A DNA stretch of 64,000 nt from Roseiterribacter gracilis (lineage in GTDB: Bacteria > Pseudomonadota > Alphaproteobacteria > BOG-932 > Roseiterribacteraceae), in the NCBI GenBank assembly GCA_018332375.1, contig BOPV01000001.1, forward strand, positions 2,046,001-2,110,000. Direction: 5' to 3'. This document shows, in pieces, positions 9,482 to 19,806 of the stretch. Position numbers and translations under genes: made by a program. How positions within the stretch are numbered: position 1 is the first letter of the stretch; the number at the start of each line of letters is the position of its first letter. The notes beneath the pieces were generated by a model. The model was not told where the DNA came from. It was given only the letters and a program-made list of their open reading frames with translations, and did no database searches.

Positions 9482-10567
9482 ATGCTCTACAATCTGGTTG
9501 CACCCTGGGCGGACGAATTCGTTCTGTTCAATCTGTTCCGCTACATCACCTTCCGCACCGGCGGTGCGATCACGACTGCGGCACTGATCTGTTTCATCTT
9601 CGGCCCCGCGATCATCCGCTGGCTGAAGTCGAAACAAGGCGAAGGCCAACCGATCCGCAGCGACGGACCGGAAACGCATCTGAAAAAGCGCGGCACGCCG
9701 ACGATGGGCGGCGTGATGATTTTGCTGGCGGTGCTGGTCAGCACGTTGCTGTGGGCCAACCTCGCCAACGTCTATACCTGGATCGTGCTGCTGGTGATCG
9801 TCGGCTTCGGCCTGATCGGTTTCGGCGACGACTATCTGAAACTCACCAAGCGCAACACCAAAGGCCTGTCGTCGCGCTTGAAGCTGGTCGCGACCTTGGT
9901 GATCGCGGGCGCCGCGGGCGGCTTGTTCGTGGCTGCGACGCGCGATCCGCTGGCGACCGGCGTCACCGTGCCGTTCTTCAAAGACGCGCTGATCCCGCTC
10001 GGCTTCATGTTCGTGCCCTGGGCGATTTTCGTCATCAGCGGGTCGAGCCACGCGGTGAATTTGACCGACGGTCTCGACGGGCTTGCGATCGTACCGGTGA
10101 TGTTCGCGGCCGGCAGCTTCGGCATCATCGCCTACCTCGCCGGCAACGTCGTCTTCTCGAACTATCTGCAGATCAACCACGTGCCCGGCGCCGGCGAGCT
10201 TGCGGTGCTGTGCGGCGCAATGGTCGGCGCGGGTCTCGGCTTTCTGTGGTTCAACGCGCCGCCCGCGATGGTGTTCATGGGCGACACGGGCTCGCTGTCC
10301 TTGGGTGGCGGACTTGGCGCGGTTGCGGTCGTGACCAAGCACGAGCTGGTACTGGCGATCGTCGGCGGATTGTTCGTGCTCGAAGCCGTGTCGGTGATCG
10401 TGCAGGTCGCGTCGTTCAAGACCACCGGCAAGCGCGTCTTCCGCATGGCGCCGCTGCACCACCATTTTGAAAAGCGCGGCTGGGCCGAACCGACCGTGGT
10501 GATCCGCTTCTGGATCATCTCGGCGATTCTGGCGCTGGTCGGCCTCGCAACGTTGAAGCTGCGCTAG
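9482..10567 (+). CDS. mraY: Phospho-N-acetylmuramoyl-pentapeptide transferase
   Basis: MraY, 361 aa, a polytopic inner-membrane enzyme that transfers phospho-MurNAc-pentapeptide to undecaprenyl phosphate, giving lipid I. About ten hydrophobic segments are visible, with the catalytic loops [18 protein letters not shown] and [12 protein letters not shown], and the cytoplasmic HHHFEKRGW loop that binds the nucleotide. Size and motif order match the family. SD-like GAGGG immediately precedes the ATG, inside the murF stop region. Confidence 0.98.
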   Translation: MLYNLVAPWADEFVLFNLFRYITFRTGGAITTAALICFIFGPAIIRWLKSKQGEGQPIRSDGPETHLKKRGTPTMGGVMILLAVLVSTLLWANLANVYTWIVLLVIVGFGLIGFGDDYLKLTKRNTKGLSSRLKLVATLVIAGAAGGLFVAATRDPLATGVTVPFFKDALIPLGFMFVPWAIFVISGSSHAVNLTDGLDGLAIVPVMFAAGSFGIIAYLAGNVVFSNYLQINHVPGAGELAVLCGAMVGAGLGFLWFNAPPAMVFMGDTGSLSLGGGLGAVAVVTKHELVLAIVGGLFVLEAVSVIVQVASFKTTGKRVFRMAPLHHHFEKRGWAEPTVVIRFWIISAILALVGLATLKLR

Positions 10568-10574
10568 AGAAACG

Positions 10575-11930
10575 ATGAATCGCGCGCTCGACCTTTCATA
10601 CCTTCGCGGCAAGCCGGTCCCGGTGATGGGACTCGGTTTGAGCGGACTTGCGACTGCGCAGGCACTGCAGGCGTCGGGCGTCGAAGTATGGGCGTGGGAC
10701 GACTCGCCGGAGTCGGTTGCCAAAGCGCGCGCCGCCGGCGCGCATGTCGTCGACCTTACCATTGCTGATCTTTCCCAGTGCGAGATCCTGGTTTTGTCGC
10801 CGGGCATTCCGCACAGCTTTCCCGAACCGCATCCGATTGTGCTGCGTGCACGCGAAGCCGGTTTGAAACTGGTCGGCGACGTCGAGCTGCTGGCACGTGC
10901 TGCGCCGCAAGCGCGCAAAGTCGGCATCACCGGCACCAACGGAAAATCGACCACCACGGCGCTGATCGGCCACGTGCTGCAGAAGGCCGGGATCGAAGTC
11001 GCAATCGGCGGCAATCTCGGCATTCCGGTTCTGACGTTCCCGACTCTGTCGGCGAACGGCGTCTATGTGCTGGAGATGTCGAGCTACCAGCTCGAACTGC
11101 TCGACACGTTGGTGTTCGACGTCGGCGTGCATCTGAACGTCACGCCCGATCATCTCGACCGGCACGGCGGCATGCCGGGCTATGTTGCCGCCAAGGCGCG
11201 CATGTTTGTCGGCCAGAAGGCCGGCCAGACCGCCATCGTCGGCGTCGACGATCTCTATTCCGCCGACATGGCGCGGAATCTCGGCAAGCAGAAGCTGGTG
11301 CGCTTGTCGGTGAAACATGCCGAGCCTGACGGCATCACCGTCGTCGACGGCATCATCGTCGAGAATGGACGCCGCGTTGCCGACGTGTCCGACATCCCGA
11401 CCTTGCCGGGCGCGCACAATTGGCAGAACGCGGGCGCCGCCTACGCCGCGTGCCGCGCACTTGGCATCGACGAAGCAACCGTGCTTGCGCACATGCGCAG
11501 CTTCCCCGGCCTGCCGCACCGGCAGCAGCTGGTCGCGACGATCAACGGCGTGCGCTACGTCAATGACAGCAAAGCGACCAACGCCGACGCCGCTGCAAAA
11601 GCGCTCGGCTGCTACGAACAGATTCGCTGGATCGCTGGCGGTCGCCCAAAGATTGGCGGGCTGACCGGGCTCGATCGCTACATGCCGCGCGTCGCCAAGG
11701 CCTATCTGATCGGCGAAGCGCAGGCGGATTTCGCGCGCTGGCTCGAAGGCCGCGCCCAGTTCTCGCTGTGCGGTCATCTGGAGCGCGCGGTCGCAGACGC
11801 TGCGCGCGACGCACAACCCGGCGACGTCGTGCTGCTGGCGCCCGCGTGCGCCTCGTTCGACCAGTACCGGTCGTTCGAAGTGCGCGGTCAGCATTTCATG
11901 GAACTGGTTCGCGCGCTGGAGGCTGCATGA
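10575..11930 (+). CDS. murD: UDP-MurNAc-L-alanine:D-glutamate ligase
   Basis: MurD, 451 aa, adds D-glutamate to UDP-MurNAc-L-alanine. An N-terminal nucleotide-binding domain (VMGLGLSG) is followed by the ATP-binding GTNGKST at about residue 120, then HLDRHG and NDSKATNADA, characteristic of MurD. It follows mraY after 7 bases and overlaps ftsW by four (ATGA). Confidence 0.97.
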   Translation: MNRALDLSYLRGKPVPVMGLGLSGLATAQALQASGVEVWAWDDSPESVAKARAAGAHVVDLTIADLSQCEILVLSPGIPHSFPEPHPIVLRAREAGLKLVGDVELLARAAPQARKVGITGTNGKSTTTALIGHVLQKAGIEVAIGGNLGIPVLTFPTLSANGVYVLEMSSYQLELLDTLVFDVGVHLNVTPDHLDRHGGMPGYVAAKARMFVGQKAGQTAIVGVDDLYSADMARNLGKQKLVRLSVKHAEPDGITVVDGIIVENGRRVADVSDIPTLPGAHNWQNAGAAYAACRALGIDEATVLAHMRSFPGLPHRQQLVATINGVRYVNDSKATNADAAAKALGCYEQIRWIAGGRPKIGGLTGLDRYMPRVAKAYLIGEAQADFARWLEGRAQFSLCGHLERAVADAARDAQPGDVVLLAPACASFDQYRSFEVRGQHFMELVRALEAA

Positions 11931-13069
11931 GCTTCGCCGTCGCACGTACCGACAGTTCGATCCTCGGCCGCTGGTGGTGGACCGTCGATCGTTGGACCTT
12001 GGCCGCGCTCGCCTGCATCGTGCTGATGGGCGCGTTGCTGGTCGCAGCCGCAAGCCCGCCCGTGGCGCAGCGTATCGGTCTGCCGACCTTCTATTTCGTG
12101 CAGCGTCACTTGCTGCTGCTGGGTCCGTCCTTGCTGGTGATGATCGGCGTGTCGCTGTTGTCGCCGACCAGCGTGCGCCGTCTGGCCATGGTCTGCTTTC
12201 TCGGCGCGCTGGGCGCGACGGTGCTGACGTTGTTCGCTGGCGTTGAGATCAAAGGCGCGACGCGCTGGATCCATCTTGGACCGCTGTCGGTGCAGCCGTC
12301 GGAATTCTTGAAGCCGGCCTTCGCGGTCGTGTCGGCCTGGTTCTTTGCCCGCCATCATGCTGCGCGCGAAGCGGGGCAGCGTTTCCCCGGCAATCTGATT
12401 GCGATCGGACTCTATCTGCTGACCGTCGCGGTGCTGATGAAGCAGCCCGACTTCGGCATGACCTTCGTCATCTCGGCGGTCTGGTTCGCGCAGTTCTTTT
12501 TGGCCGGCCTGCCGATCCTGTTCGTGCTGGGTCTGGCGGTGATGGGCGTGACTGCGTTGGTCGGCGCGTATTTCACCTTTAGCCACGTCGCCAGTCGCAT
12601 CGACCGTTTCCTCAATCCAGCCAGCGGCGACACGTATCAGGTCGATCGTTCGCTCGAAGCCTTCGTCAATGGCGGTCTGCTCGGCACCGGCCCCGGCCAA
12701 GGCAAAGTGAAACTGTCGCTGCCCGACGCGCATGCCGACTTCATCTTTGCCGTCGCCGGTGAAGAGCTCGGCCTGTTCGCGACACTCGCGATCGTCGCGC
12801 TGTTCGGCTTCGTCGTGCTGCGCGGCTTCCAGCGTCTGACGCGCGACCAGGATTTGTTCGTCGTGCTCGCGGCCGGTGGATTGTTCACGCAGTTCGGCCT
12901 GCAGGCGCTGATCCATATGGGCTCGTCGCTGCATCTGTTGCCCGCCAAAGGTATGACCCTGCCGTTCATTTCGTTTGGCGGTTCATCCTTGCTCGCACTC
13001 GGCTTCGGCATGGGCATGGCGCTCGCGCTGACCCGCACACGTTTCGGAATGCACGGAGACAAGCGATGA
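11927..13069 (+). CDS. ftsW: Peptidoglycan glycosyltransferase FtsW (SEDS)
   Basis: A 380-residue SEDS-family polymerase that elongates septal glycan strands from lipid II with FtsI. About ten membrane helices are visible, with the conserved KGATRWIHLGPLSVQPSE loop, the HAD-F segment (LPDAHADFIF), and the C-terminal PFISFGGSSL motif. ATG 11927 overlaps the murD stop (ATGA); the open frame extends to 11768, but that part is a shadow of murD. Confidence 0.96.
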   Translation: MSFAVARTDSSILGRWWWTVDRWTLAALACIVLMGALLVAAASPPVAQRIGLPTFYFVQRHLLLLGPSLLVMIGVSLLSPTSVRRLAMVCFLGALGATVLTLFAGVEIKGATRWIHLGPLSVQPSEFLKPAFAVVSAWFFARHHAAREAGQRFPGNLIAIGLYLLTVAVLMKQPDFGMTFVISAVWFAQFFLAGLPILFVLGLAVMGVTALVGAYFTFSHVASRIDRFLNPASGDTYQVDRSLEAFVNGGLLGTGPGQGKVKLSLPDAHADFIFAVAGEELGLFATLAIVALFGFVVLRGFQRLTRDQDLFVVLAAGGLFTQFGLQALIHMGSSLHLLPAKGMTLPFISFGGSSLLALGFGMGMALALTRTRFGMHGDKR

Positions 13070-14238
13070 CCCAAGGTCTCGTTCTGCTTGCTGCCGGCGG
13101 CACCGGCGGACACATCTTCCCGGCCGAAGCATTGGCGCGCGAACTGGTTGCGCGCGGTCGCGCAGTTGCGCTGGTCACCGACAAGCGCGGCGGTGCGTTC
13201 GGCGACGATCTCGGCGTGCCTGTGCATCGCATCCGCGCTTCCTCGATGCAGCGCGGTTTGCGCGGCAAAGCACGCACCGGTCTGGAACTGGCGATCGGTG
13301 CCTGGCAGGCGCGCGCGCTGCTGAACCAACTCAAGCCTGCGATGATCGTCGGCTTTGGCGGCTATCCCTCGCTGCCGACCTTGTTCGCGGCGCGCCGCGC
13401 CGGCCTGCCCTACGTGCTGCACGAGCAGAATGCGGTTCTGGGCCGCGCCAACCGCCTCTTCGCCAAACATGCGACCCGCATCGCAACGTCGTTCGAAAAC
13501 GTGACGATGCTGCCCGAAGGTGCGGACGCGCGCATCACCTTGACCGGCAATCCGACGCGGCCCGCAATCGCGGGTGTTGCGATGGTCGGCTATCCCAAGC
13601 TCACCAGCGACGGACGGCTCAATATTCTTGTCGTCGGCGGCAGCCAAGGCGCGCACATCTTCAGCGAGATCGTGCCGGCCGCGCTGGCGCATATGCCGGA
13701 AAATCTGCGCAAGCGGATTTCGATCGCGCAGCAATGCCGCGCCGACGATCTGCCCGAAGCAAAAAGCGGCTTCGCACGCAGCGGCGTCACCGCCGAGCTT
13801 GCGACTTTCTTCCAGGACATGCCGTCGCGTCTCGCCGCAGCACATATCGTGATTGCGCGTGCCGGTGCATCGACCTGCGCCGAGCTGACCGTCGCGGGCC
13901 GTCCCGCGATCCTGGTGCCCTACCCGTTTGCGATGGACGACCATCAAGCCGCCAACGCCGAACAGATCGCGGCGTCGGGCGCCGCCTGGTCGATCCCGCA
14001 ACGCGCGCTGACGCCGATGGCGCTGGCGACGCGGCTCGAAAATCTGATGACCGCACCCAGCGGTTTGGAAAAAGCGGCCGACGCCGCGCGCGCACTCGGC
14101 CGAGCCGACGCAGCGCAGCGCCTCGCCGACCTCGTCGAACAAGTCGCGTCACGCGCGACACGCCCCGTTGAAACCCAATCGGTCGAAGCGCTGCCCGTTG
14201 AAGGGCTCGAGCGCCGGACCGCCCTCGCAGCAGAGTAA
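13066..14238 (+). CDS. murG: UDP-GlcNAc:lipid I N-acetylglucosaminyltransferase
   Basis: MurG, 390 aa, converts lipid I to lipid II at the cytoplasmic face of the inner membrane. The N-terminal glycine-rich loop [10 protein letters not shown], the second loop [11 protein letters not shown] near residue 190, and the donor-binding [11 protein letters not shown] are all present. A tail of about 30 residues after the conserved part is Glu/Arg-rich and unconserved-looking. Start overlaps ftsW (ATGA); murC follows after 2 bases. Confidence 0.97.
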   Translation: MTQGLVLLAAGGTGGHIFPAEALARELVARGRAVALVTDKRGGAFGDDLGVPVHRIRASSMQRGLRGKARTGLELAIGAWQARALLNQLKPAMIVGFGGYPSLPTLFAARRAGLPYVLHEQNAVLGRANRLFAKHATRIATSFENVTMLPEGADARITLTGNPTRPAIAGVAMVGYPKLTSDGRLNILVVGGSQGAHIFSEIVPAALAHMPENLRKRISIAQQCRADDLPEAKSGFARSGVTAELATFFQDMPSRLAAAHIVIARAGASTCAELTVAGRPAILVPYPFAMDDHQAANAEQIAASGAAWSIPQRALTPMALATRLENLMTAPSGLEKAADAARALGRADAAQRLADLVEQVASRATRPVETQSVEALPVEGLERRTALAAE

Positions 14239-14240
14239 AG

Positions 14241-15683
14241 ATGCGCCAACTTCCGCTTTCCATCGGCACGCTGCACTTCGTCGGAATTGGCGGCATCGGC
14301 ATGTCCGGCATCGCCGAGGTGCTGCACAATCTCGGCTACGCGGTGCAGGGCTCGGACGTCACCGACAATTACAACGTCCAGCGGCTGAAGAAGCTCGGGA
14401 TCAAAGTCGAGATCGGCCACAAGGCCGAGAATCTCGGCGACGCATCGGTGCTGGTCGTGTCGTCGGCGATCAAACCCGACAATGCCGAACTTCTGGCTGC
14501 CCGCGCGACGATGCTGCCGGTGGTGCGGCGCGCCGAAATGCTGGGCGAGCTGATGCGACTGAAATGGTCGGTCGCGGTTGCGGGCACGCACGGCAAGACC
14601 ACGACCACGTCGCTGGTCGCCGCAGTGCTCGAACACGCGAACTTCGATCCGACCGTCATCAATGGCGGCATCGTCAACGCCTACGGCACCAATGCACGTA
14701 TGGGCGCCGGCGACTGGATGGTGGTCGAAGCCGACGAAAGCGACGGCACCTTCGTCAAGCTGCCGGCGACGATCGGCATCGTCACCAACATGGATCCGGA
14801 ACATCTCGACCATTTCGGATCGTTCGACGGCGTCAAAGCCGCGTTCGAACGGTTCATCGAGAACATTCCATTCTATGGCTTCGCGGCGCTGTGCATCGAT
14901 CATCCCGAAGTCCAGGCGATGATCCCGCGCGTCTCCGATCGCCGCATCGTCACTTACGGATTCAGCCCGCAAGCCGACGTGCGCGCAGTCAACATCCAGC
15001 CTGGCGCCGACGGCAGCGTGTTCGACGTCACGATTTCCGAACGTCTCGCCGATCCGCGCACCATCCAGGGCGTGCGTCTGGCGATGCTGGGCATGCACAA
15101 CGTCCAGAATGCGCTGGCCGCGATTGCGGTCGCCAATGAGATGGGCGTCGACAATGACGCGATCAAAGGCGCGCTGTCGAAGTTCCAGGGCGTCAAACGC
15201 CGCTTCACCAAGACCGGCACCTGGAACGGCGTCACCATCATCGACGATTACGGGCATCACCCGGTCGAAATCCAGGCGGTGTTGAAGGCCGCGCGCCAGG
15301 CGTTGCGCGCATCGCCCGGCAGCAAGGTGATCGCGGTGGTGCAACCGCATCGCTACACGCGCCTGATGTCGCTGTTCGAAGAATTCTGCACCTGCTTCAA
15401 CGACGCCGACATGGTGGTGGTCGCCGACGTCTATGCGGCGGGCGAACAACCGATCGAAGGGATCAACAAAGAAGCGTTGGTCGAAGGTCTGCAGGCGCAC
15501 GGCCATCGCCAGGTGACGGCGCTGTCGTCGCCCGAAGCTTTGTCCGACGTGGTGCGCGAACATGCCAAGAGCGGCGACCTCGTCGTCTGTCTCGGCGCCG
15601 GCAACATCACGCAGTGGGCCAACGCGCTGCCAGCGAAGCTGGCTTCGGAGACGACCTCTGCGAAGCTCGAGGCCGGCGGATGA
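14241..15683 (+). CDS. murC: UDP-N-acetylmuramate:L-alanine ligase
   Basis: MurC, 480 aa, attaches the first stem-peptide residue. [14 protein letters not shown] forms the N-terminal UDP-binding fold, [10 protein letters not shown] near residue 115 is the ATP-binding loop, and [10 protein letters not shown] and PHRYTR are typical MurC C-terminal motifs. Its end overlaps the murB start by four bases (ATGA). Confidence 0.97.
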   Translation: MRQLPLSIGTLHFVGIGGIGMSGIAEVLHNLGYAVQGSDVTDNYNVQRLKKLGIKVEIGHKAENLGDASVLVVSSAIKPDNAELLAARATMLPVVRRAEMLGELMRLKWSVAVAGTHGKTTTTSLVAAVLEHANFDPTVINGGIVNAYGTNARMGAGDWMVVEADESDGTFVKLPATIGIVTNMDPEHLDHFGSFDGVKAAFERFIENIPFYGFAALCIDHPEVQAMIPRVSDRRIVTYGFSPQADVRAVNIQPGADGSVFDVTISERLADPRTIQGVRLAMLGMHNVQNALAAIAVANEMGVDNDAIKGALSKFQGVKRRFTKTGTWNGVTIIDDYGHHPVEIQAVLKAARQALRASPGSKVIAVVQPHRYTRLMSLFEEFCTCFNDADMVVVADVYAAGEQPIEGINKEALVEGLQAHGHRQVTALSSPEALSDVVREHAKSGDLVVCLGAGNITQWANALPAKLASETTSAKLEAGG

Positions 15684-16600
15684 TGCCAGCAGCGACGCAC
15701 CAACCCCACTTGATCGATCGCCTGCCGCAAGTGCGCGGCCGGATCAGCGCCGACGCGCCGTTGGCGCAGCACACCTGGTTCCGCGTCGGCGGTCCGGCCG
15801 AAGTGCTGTTCCGCCCCGCCGACATCGACGATCTCGCGACGTTCCTTAGCCGCACGCCGCGCGACGTGAATGTGCTGGTGCTGGGCGTTGCGTCGAACCT
15901 GCTGGTGCGCGACGGCGGCGTTGCGGGCGTGGTGGTGCAACTGCGCCGCGGCTTTGCCGACGTTGCGATTGACGGCGATCGCGTGATTGCGGGCGCCGGT
16001 GCGTTGGATCTCAACGTTGCGCTGACCGCGCGCGATGCGGGCCTGGCCGGTCTCGAATTTCTGTCGGGCATTCCGGGCACGATCGGCGGCGCGCTGCGTA
16101 TGAATGCGGGCGCCTACGGCCGCGAGATTGTCGACGTCATCGAAAGCGCGGTCGCGCTCGACCGCGACGGCAAGCGCCATGTGCTGACGCGCGACGCGAT
16201 GGGCCTCACCTATCGCCACAGCGACGTTCCCGACGATTGGATCTTCGTCGAAGCGACGTTCAAGGCGACCAAAGACGACGTTGCCGCGATCGGCGCGCGC
16301 ATCGAAGAGATCCAGACGCAGCGCGCCGAGACCCAGCCGGTGCGTGCGCGCACGGGCGGCTCGACCTTTGCCAATCCCGACGGCGACAAGGCTTGGCGCC
16401 TGATCGACGAAGCGGGCTGCCGCGGTCTGCGCATCGGCGACGCGCAGGTCAGCGAGAAACATTGCAACTTCCTGATCAATGACGGTGCAGCGACTGCCGC
16501 CGATCTGGAAACGCTGGGCGAAACGGTGCGCGACCGCGTGCGCGCCAAAAGCGGCATCGAGCTGCGCTGGGAAATTAAACGAATTGGGACGCCGCGATGA
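15680..16600 (+). CDS. murB: UDP-N-acetylenolpyruvoylglucosamine reductase
   Basis: MurB, 306 aa, an FAD enzyme that reduces UDP-GlcNAc-enolpyruvate to UDP-MurNAc with [17 protein letters not shown] starts the FAD-binding domain, [18 protein letters not shown] is the diphosphate-binding region, and GGSTFANP holds the catalytic Ser. Two adjacent ATG codons (15680 and 15683) could both start it; the first overlaps the murC stop. A frame extension to 15614 is a murC shadow. Confidence 0.96.
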   Translation: MMPAATHQPHLIDRLPQVRGRISADAPLAQHTWFRVGGPAEVLFRPADIDDLATFLSRTPRDVNVLVLGVASNLLVRDGGVAGVVVQLRRGFADVAIDGDRVIAGAGALDLNVALTARDAGLAGLEFLSGIPGTIGGALRMNAGAYGREIVDVIESAVALDRDGKRHVLTRDAMGLTYRHSDVPDDWIFVEATFKATKDDVAAIGARIEEIQTQRAETQPVRARTGGSTFANPDGDKAWRLIDEAGCRGLRIGDAQVSEKHCNFLINDGAATAADLETLGETVRDRVRAKSGIELRWEIKRIGTPR

Positions 16601-17508
16601 AGATCACGGTTCTCCTCGGCGGCTGGTCGTCGGAACGCGAAGTCTCGCTGGTGTCGGGCGCGGCATGCGCCGATGCGCTGACGCGGCTTGGCCACGACGT
16701 GACGACCTTTGATCCGCCGCGGGATCCCGCGGCGATCGCAGCGGCGATGCGCGCGCAGAAGCCGGACGTGGTGTTCAACGCGCTGCACGGTGAAGGCGGC
16801 GAAGACGGCGTCATGCAGGCGCTGCTCGACTTGCTGGGCCTGCGCTACACCCATTCGCCGCGCCTGGCTTCGACCGTGGCGATGGACAAGCCGCTGACCA
16901 AAGCGGTGCTGGCGATGCACGGCGTGCGCAGTCCCGAAGGCAAGACTCTGTCGGTTGCGCAACTCGCCGACGGCCATCCGCTGCCGCGCCCCTACGTATT
17001 GAAGCCCGCCGCCGAAGGGTCGAGCGTCGGCATCGCGATCGTGCGCGAAGGCGACAATACGCTGCCGACCAATGATGGTTGGGACGACACGACGGTGCTG
17101 CTCGCCGAACGCTTCATCGCGGGTCGCGAACTAACCGTTGCGGTGCTGGGCGGCGAAGCGCTCGCGGTGACCGAGATCGTCTTCTCGACCGAGATGTTCG
17201 ACTACACCGCGAAATACACGGCCGGCCATGCGCGCCACGTTCTGCCTGCCGACGTTCCCGCTTCGATCGCAACGCTGGCGATGCGCTGGGCGGCGACGGC
17301 GCACGACGTGCTCGGCTGCGCCGGCGCGACGCGATCGGATTTCCGTTGGGACCCCAAACAGGGCGACGACGGTCTGTTCTTCCTCGAAATCAACACGCAG
17401 CCCGGCATGACGCCGATCTCGCTGGTGCCCGAACAGGCCCAGCATCGCGGCCGCTCGTTCGACGAGCTGGTGGGCTGGATGGTGGAGGACGCATGCCAGC
17501 GCGCGTAA
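16597..17508 (+). CDS. ddl: D-alanine:D-alanine ligase
   Basis: Ddl, 303 aa, an ATP-grasp enzyme that makes the D-Ala-D-Ala dipeptide used by MurF. Visible motifs are LLGGWSSEREVSLVSG, the HGEGGEDG loop, KPAAEGSSVGI, and the Mg/ATP-binding EINTQPGMTP near the C terminus. Length is normal. The start overlaps murB (ATGA); the last 16 bases overlap ftsQ. Confidence 0.97.
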   Translation: MKITVLLGGWSSEREVSLVSGAACADALTRLGHDVTTFDPPRDPAAIAAAMRAQKPDVVFNALHGEGGEDGVMQALLDLLGLRYTHSPRLASTVAMDKPLTKAVLAMHGVRSPEGKTLSVAQLADGHPLPRPYVLKPAAEGSSVGIAIVREGDNTLPTNDGWDDTTVLLAERFIAGRELTVAVLGGEALAVTEIVFSTEMFDYTAKYTAGHARHVLPADVPASIATLAMRWAATAHDVLGCAGATRSDFRWDPKQGDDGLFFLEINTQPGMTPISLVPEQAQHRGRSFDELVGWMVEDACQRA

Positions 17509-18365
17509 AACCCACGCCGCAACCCAAGCGCCGTGCTGCGCCTAAACATCCGCCGCGTTTGCGCTGGGTCGTGCGCGGCGTCGGCGTCGCATTGCTGATC
17601 GGCGGCGTCGCCTGGCTCGGCGTGTCGGGTACGGCGATGCGCATGGTCGACGCGGCGACCAACGATCTGGTGCGCACCAGCGCGTCGCTGGGGTACCGCG
17701 TACAAGTCGTGACCGTCGAAGGCCGTGTCGAAACCGACGCGCAGGAAATTCTGCGCGCGGTCGGCGTTGCGCGCGGCGATGCGATCTTAGGGTTCAATCC
17801 CGATACGGCGCGCCGCACGATCGAACAGATTCCGTGGGTGTCGTCGGCAACCGTGTCGCGCCGCCTGCCCGACACCGTCCACGTCATGATCACCGAACGG
17901 CGCCCGATCGCGCTGTGGCAGAACAGCGGCAAGCTGACTCTGATCGATCGCGACGGCACCGATCTCGGCGTGCCCGCCAGCGGTCTCGATGAATTCCGCG
18001 ACCTGCCCCTCGTCGTCGGCCCCGATGCGCCGCGTCACACGCAAGCGATGCTCGATGCGTTGAAGGCGGTGCCCGATCTCGCCAAGCGCGTCAGCGCGAT
18101 GGTGCGCGTCGGTGCGCGCCGCTGGGATCTGCGCCTCGATAACGGCGTCGACGTGAAATTGCCCGAAGAAGACGTGGCTGCTGCGCTGAAGCAGGTCGCC
18201 AATGCGGCCGCGAACGAGAAGCTGCTCGATCGCGACGTGCGCACCGTCGATCTGCGCCTGCCCGGCAAGATGGTGCTGCAACAGAACGAAGCGCCTGCAG
18301 CCGACAAGAAAGACAACGCCAAGAAAACGCCTGCGACGGTCGTCCGCGCAGGCCAGAGGATTTGA
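17493..18365 (+). CDS. ftsQ: Cell division protein FtsQ
   Basis: A 290-residue bitopic divisome protein linking FtsL/FtsB to FtsA-FtsZ. A basic, Pro-rich cytoplasmic leader is followed by one membrane helix (about residues 28-48), a POTRA domain beginning at VQVVTVEGR with the GDAILGF and IPWVSSATVSRRLPDT elements, and the FtsQ C-terminal domain ending in a Lys/Ala-rich tail. The ATG at 17493 overlaps the end of ddl by 16 bases. GGTGGAGGA lies just upstream and can act as SD. Confidence 0.93.
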   Translation: MPARVKPTPQPKRRAAPKHPPRLRWVVRGVGVALLIGGVAWLGVSGTAMRMVDAATNDLVRTSASLGYRVQVVTVEGRVETDAQEILRAVGVARGDAILGFNPDTARRTIEQIPWVSSATVSRRLPDTVHVMITERRPIALWQNSGKLTLIDRDGTDLGVPASGLDEFRDLPLVVGPDAPRHTQAMLDALKAVPDLAKRVSAMVRVGARRWDLRLDNGVDVKLPEEDVAAALKQVANAAANEKLLDRDVRTVDLRLPGKMVLQQNEAPAADKKDNAKKTPATVVRAGQRI

Positions 18366-18380
18366 GATGGGCCAAGTGAC

Positions 18381-19646
18381 ATGGGCATGATGCCAAAACG
18401 TCCTCGCCACCGGCCGCGCGGATCGATCCTCGCCGCCATCGATGTCGGCTCGACCAAGATCGCGTGCTTCATCGCGCGCGTCGAAGACGAAGACCGTCTG
18501 CAACCGATCGGCATTGGCCATCAGCTCAGCCAGGGCGTGAAGGCCGGCGCGATCGTCGACATGGAAGCGGCCACCGCTGCCATCGCGCAGGCGGTCAACG
18601 CGGCCGAGCAGATGGCGGGCGAAACGATCCGCGAAGCGATGGTCAATCTGTCCGCGGCGCATGTTGAATCGCACCCGCTGACGGTCGAAGTCGCAATCAG
18701 CGGCCACCAGGTCGGCGATCTCGATCTGCGCCGGGCGCTGGCCAGCGCGCGCCAGGTCGAACGGCCGGGCGAAACCGAAATCGTCCATGCGATCCCCGTC
18801 GGCTACGCGATCGACGGCATGCGCGGCATCGAAGAGCCGCGCGGCATGTTCGGCCAAACCTTGGGCGTGCAGTTGCATGCGATCGCCGCCAATGCCGGCG
18901 CAGTGCGCACGATGGGCGTCTGCGTCGCCGACGCGCATCTGAACGTCGAAGGCATCTGCGTCGGTCCTTACGCGTCGGGTCTCGCGACCCTGGTCGACGA
19001 CGAGATGGATCTCGGCTGCGTGCTGATCGATATGGGCGGCGGCACGACCGAGATCGGCGTCTTCGTCGAAGGCGTCTGCGTTCATGTCGATTGCGTGCCG
19101 GTCGGCGGCGCCCACGTGACGCGCGACGTCGCATCGGGCCTGTCGACCTCGCTCACCCATGCCGAGCGCATCAAGACTCTCTACGGCGCCGCCTTTGCGT
19201 CGGCCGCCGACGAGCGCGAGCTGATCGACGTGCCGCAAATCGGCGACGCCGAGAGTCATGGCCCCAATCATCTGCCGCGTTCGTTCCTGACCTCGATCAT
19301 CCAGCCGCGCCTGGAAGAGACGTTCGAGATGGTGCGCGGCAAGCTGGAAGCATCGGGCTTTCACGCCGCTGCGGGTCGCCGCGTCGTGCTGACGGGTGGC
19401 GCATCGCAGCTCGCGGGCGTGCGCGAGCTGGCGCAGCTCATCCTCGACAAGCAGGTTCGACTGGCCCGCCCGTTCCGGATTCCGGGACTCGCGGAGAATG
19501 CAGCCGGGCCAGCTTTTGCAACCGCTGCGGGACTGCTGCGCTTCGCGGCGCGCATGCCCGACGACCTAAAGTCGCTGCCGGCGGCTCAACAAGCACCGAC
19601 GTCGCTGTTCGGCAAAGTCGGTCACTGGCTGCGGGAGAATCTCTGA
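18381..19646 (+). CDS. ftsA: Cell division protein FtsA
   Basis: A 421-residue actin-like protein that tethers FtsZ to the membrane. AAIDVGSTKIACFIA is the phosphate-1 motif, followed by the SHS2-like 1C domain, IDMGGGTTEIGVF (phosphate 2) and LTGGASQLAG (adenosine motif). The C terminus FGKVGHWLRENL is the short amphipathic membrane-targeting helix. ATG 18381 or ATG 18387 could start it. Only 15 bases separate it from ftsQ, but 160 bases separate it from ftsZ. Confidence 0.96.
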   Translation: MGMMPKRPRHRPRGSILAAIDVGSTKIACFIARVEDEDRLQPIGIGHQLSQGVKAGAIVDMEAATAAIAQAVNAAEQMAGETIREAMVNLSAAHVESHPLTVEVAISGHQVGDLDLRRALASARQVERPGETEIVHAIPVGYAIDGMRGIEEPRGMFGQTLGVQLHAIAANAGAVRTMGVCVADAHLNVEGICVGPYASGLATLVDDEMDLGCVLIDMGGGTTEIGVFVEGVCVHVDCVPVGGAHVTRDVASGLSTSLTHAERIKTLYGAAFASAADERELIDVPQIGDAESHGPNHLPRSFLTSIIQPRLEETFEMVRGKLEASGFHAAAGRRVVLTGGASQLAGVRELAQLILDKQVRLARPFRIPGLAENAAGPAFATAAGLLRFAARMPDDLKSLPAAQQAPTSLFGKVGHWLRENL

Positions 19647-19806
19647 TGTCCCGTAACCGATTCAACAGACTCAGTTTTTCGCGAAGTCGCGCGTCACCGA
19701 CGGGACGACGACGAAGTCGAGTTGATCGAATTCGATTCAGTCACACGAAACACCCCATCGAATCCCGCTGCGAATCAGCGACATTGCCCCGACAGGAGAC
19801 CTAAAG
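19647..19806 (+). promoter_or_regulatory. ftsA-ftsZ intergenic leader
   Basis: The only sizeable gap in the dcw cluster (160 bases), so it is where an ftsZ-specific promoter would sit. It contains the 12-bp perfect palindrome ATCGAATTCGAT at 19725-19736 and a good SD (AGGAG, 19794-19798) eight bases before the ftsZ ATG. No convincing -35/-10 pair could be assigned. Confidence 0.35.

Noticed and set aside
9134..11023. Long minus-strand open frame of 629 codons opposite murF-mraY-murD
   Set aside because: It is antisense to three certain genes, has Arg/His/Gln-rich composition without any family motif, and reflects the codon bias of high-GC genes.
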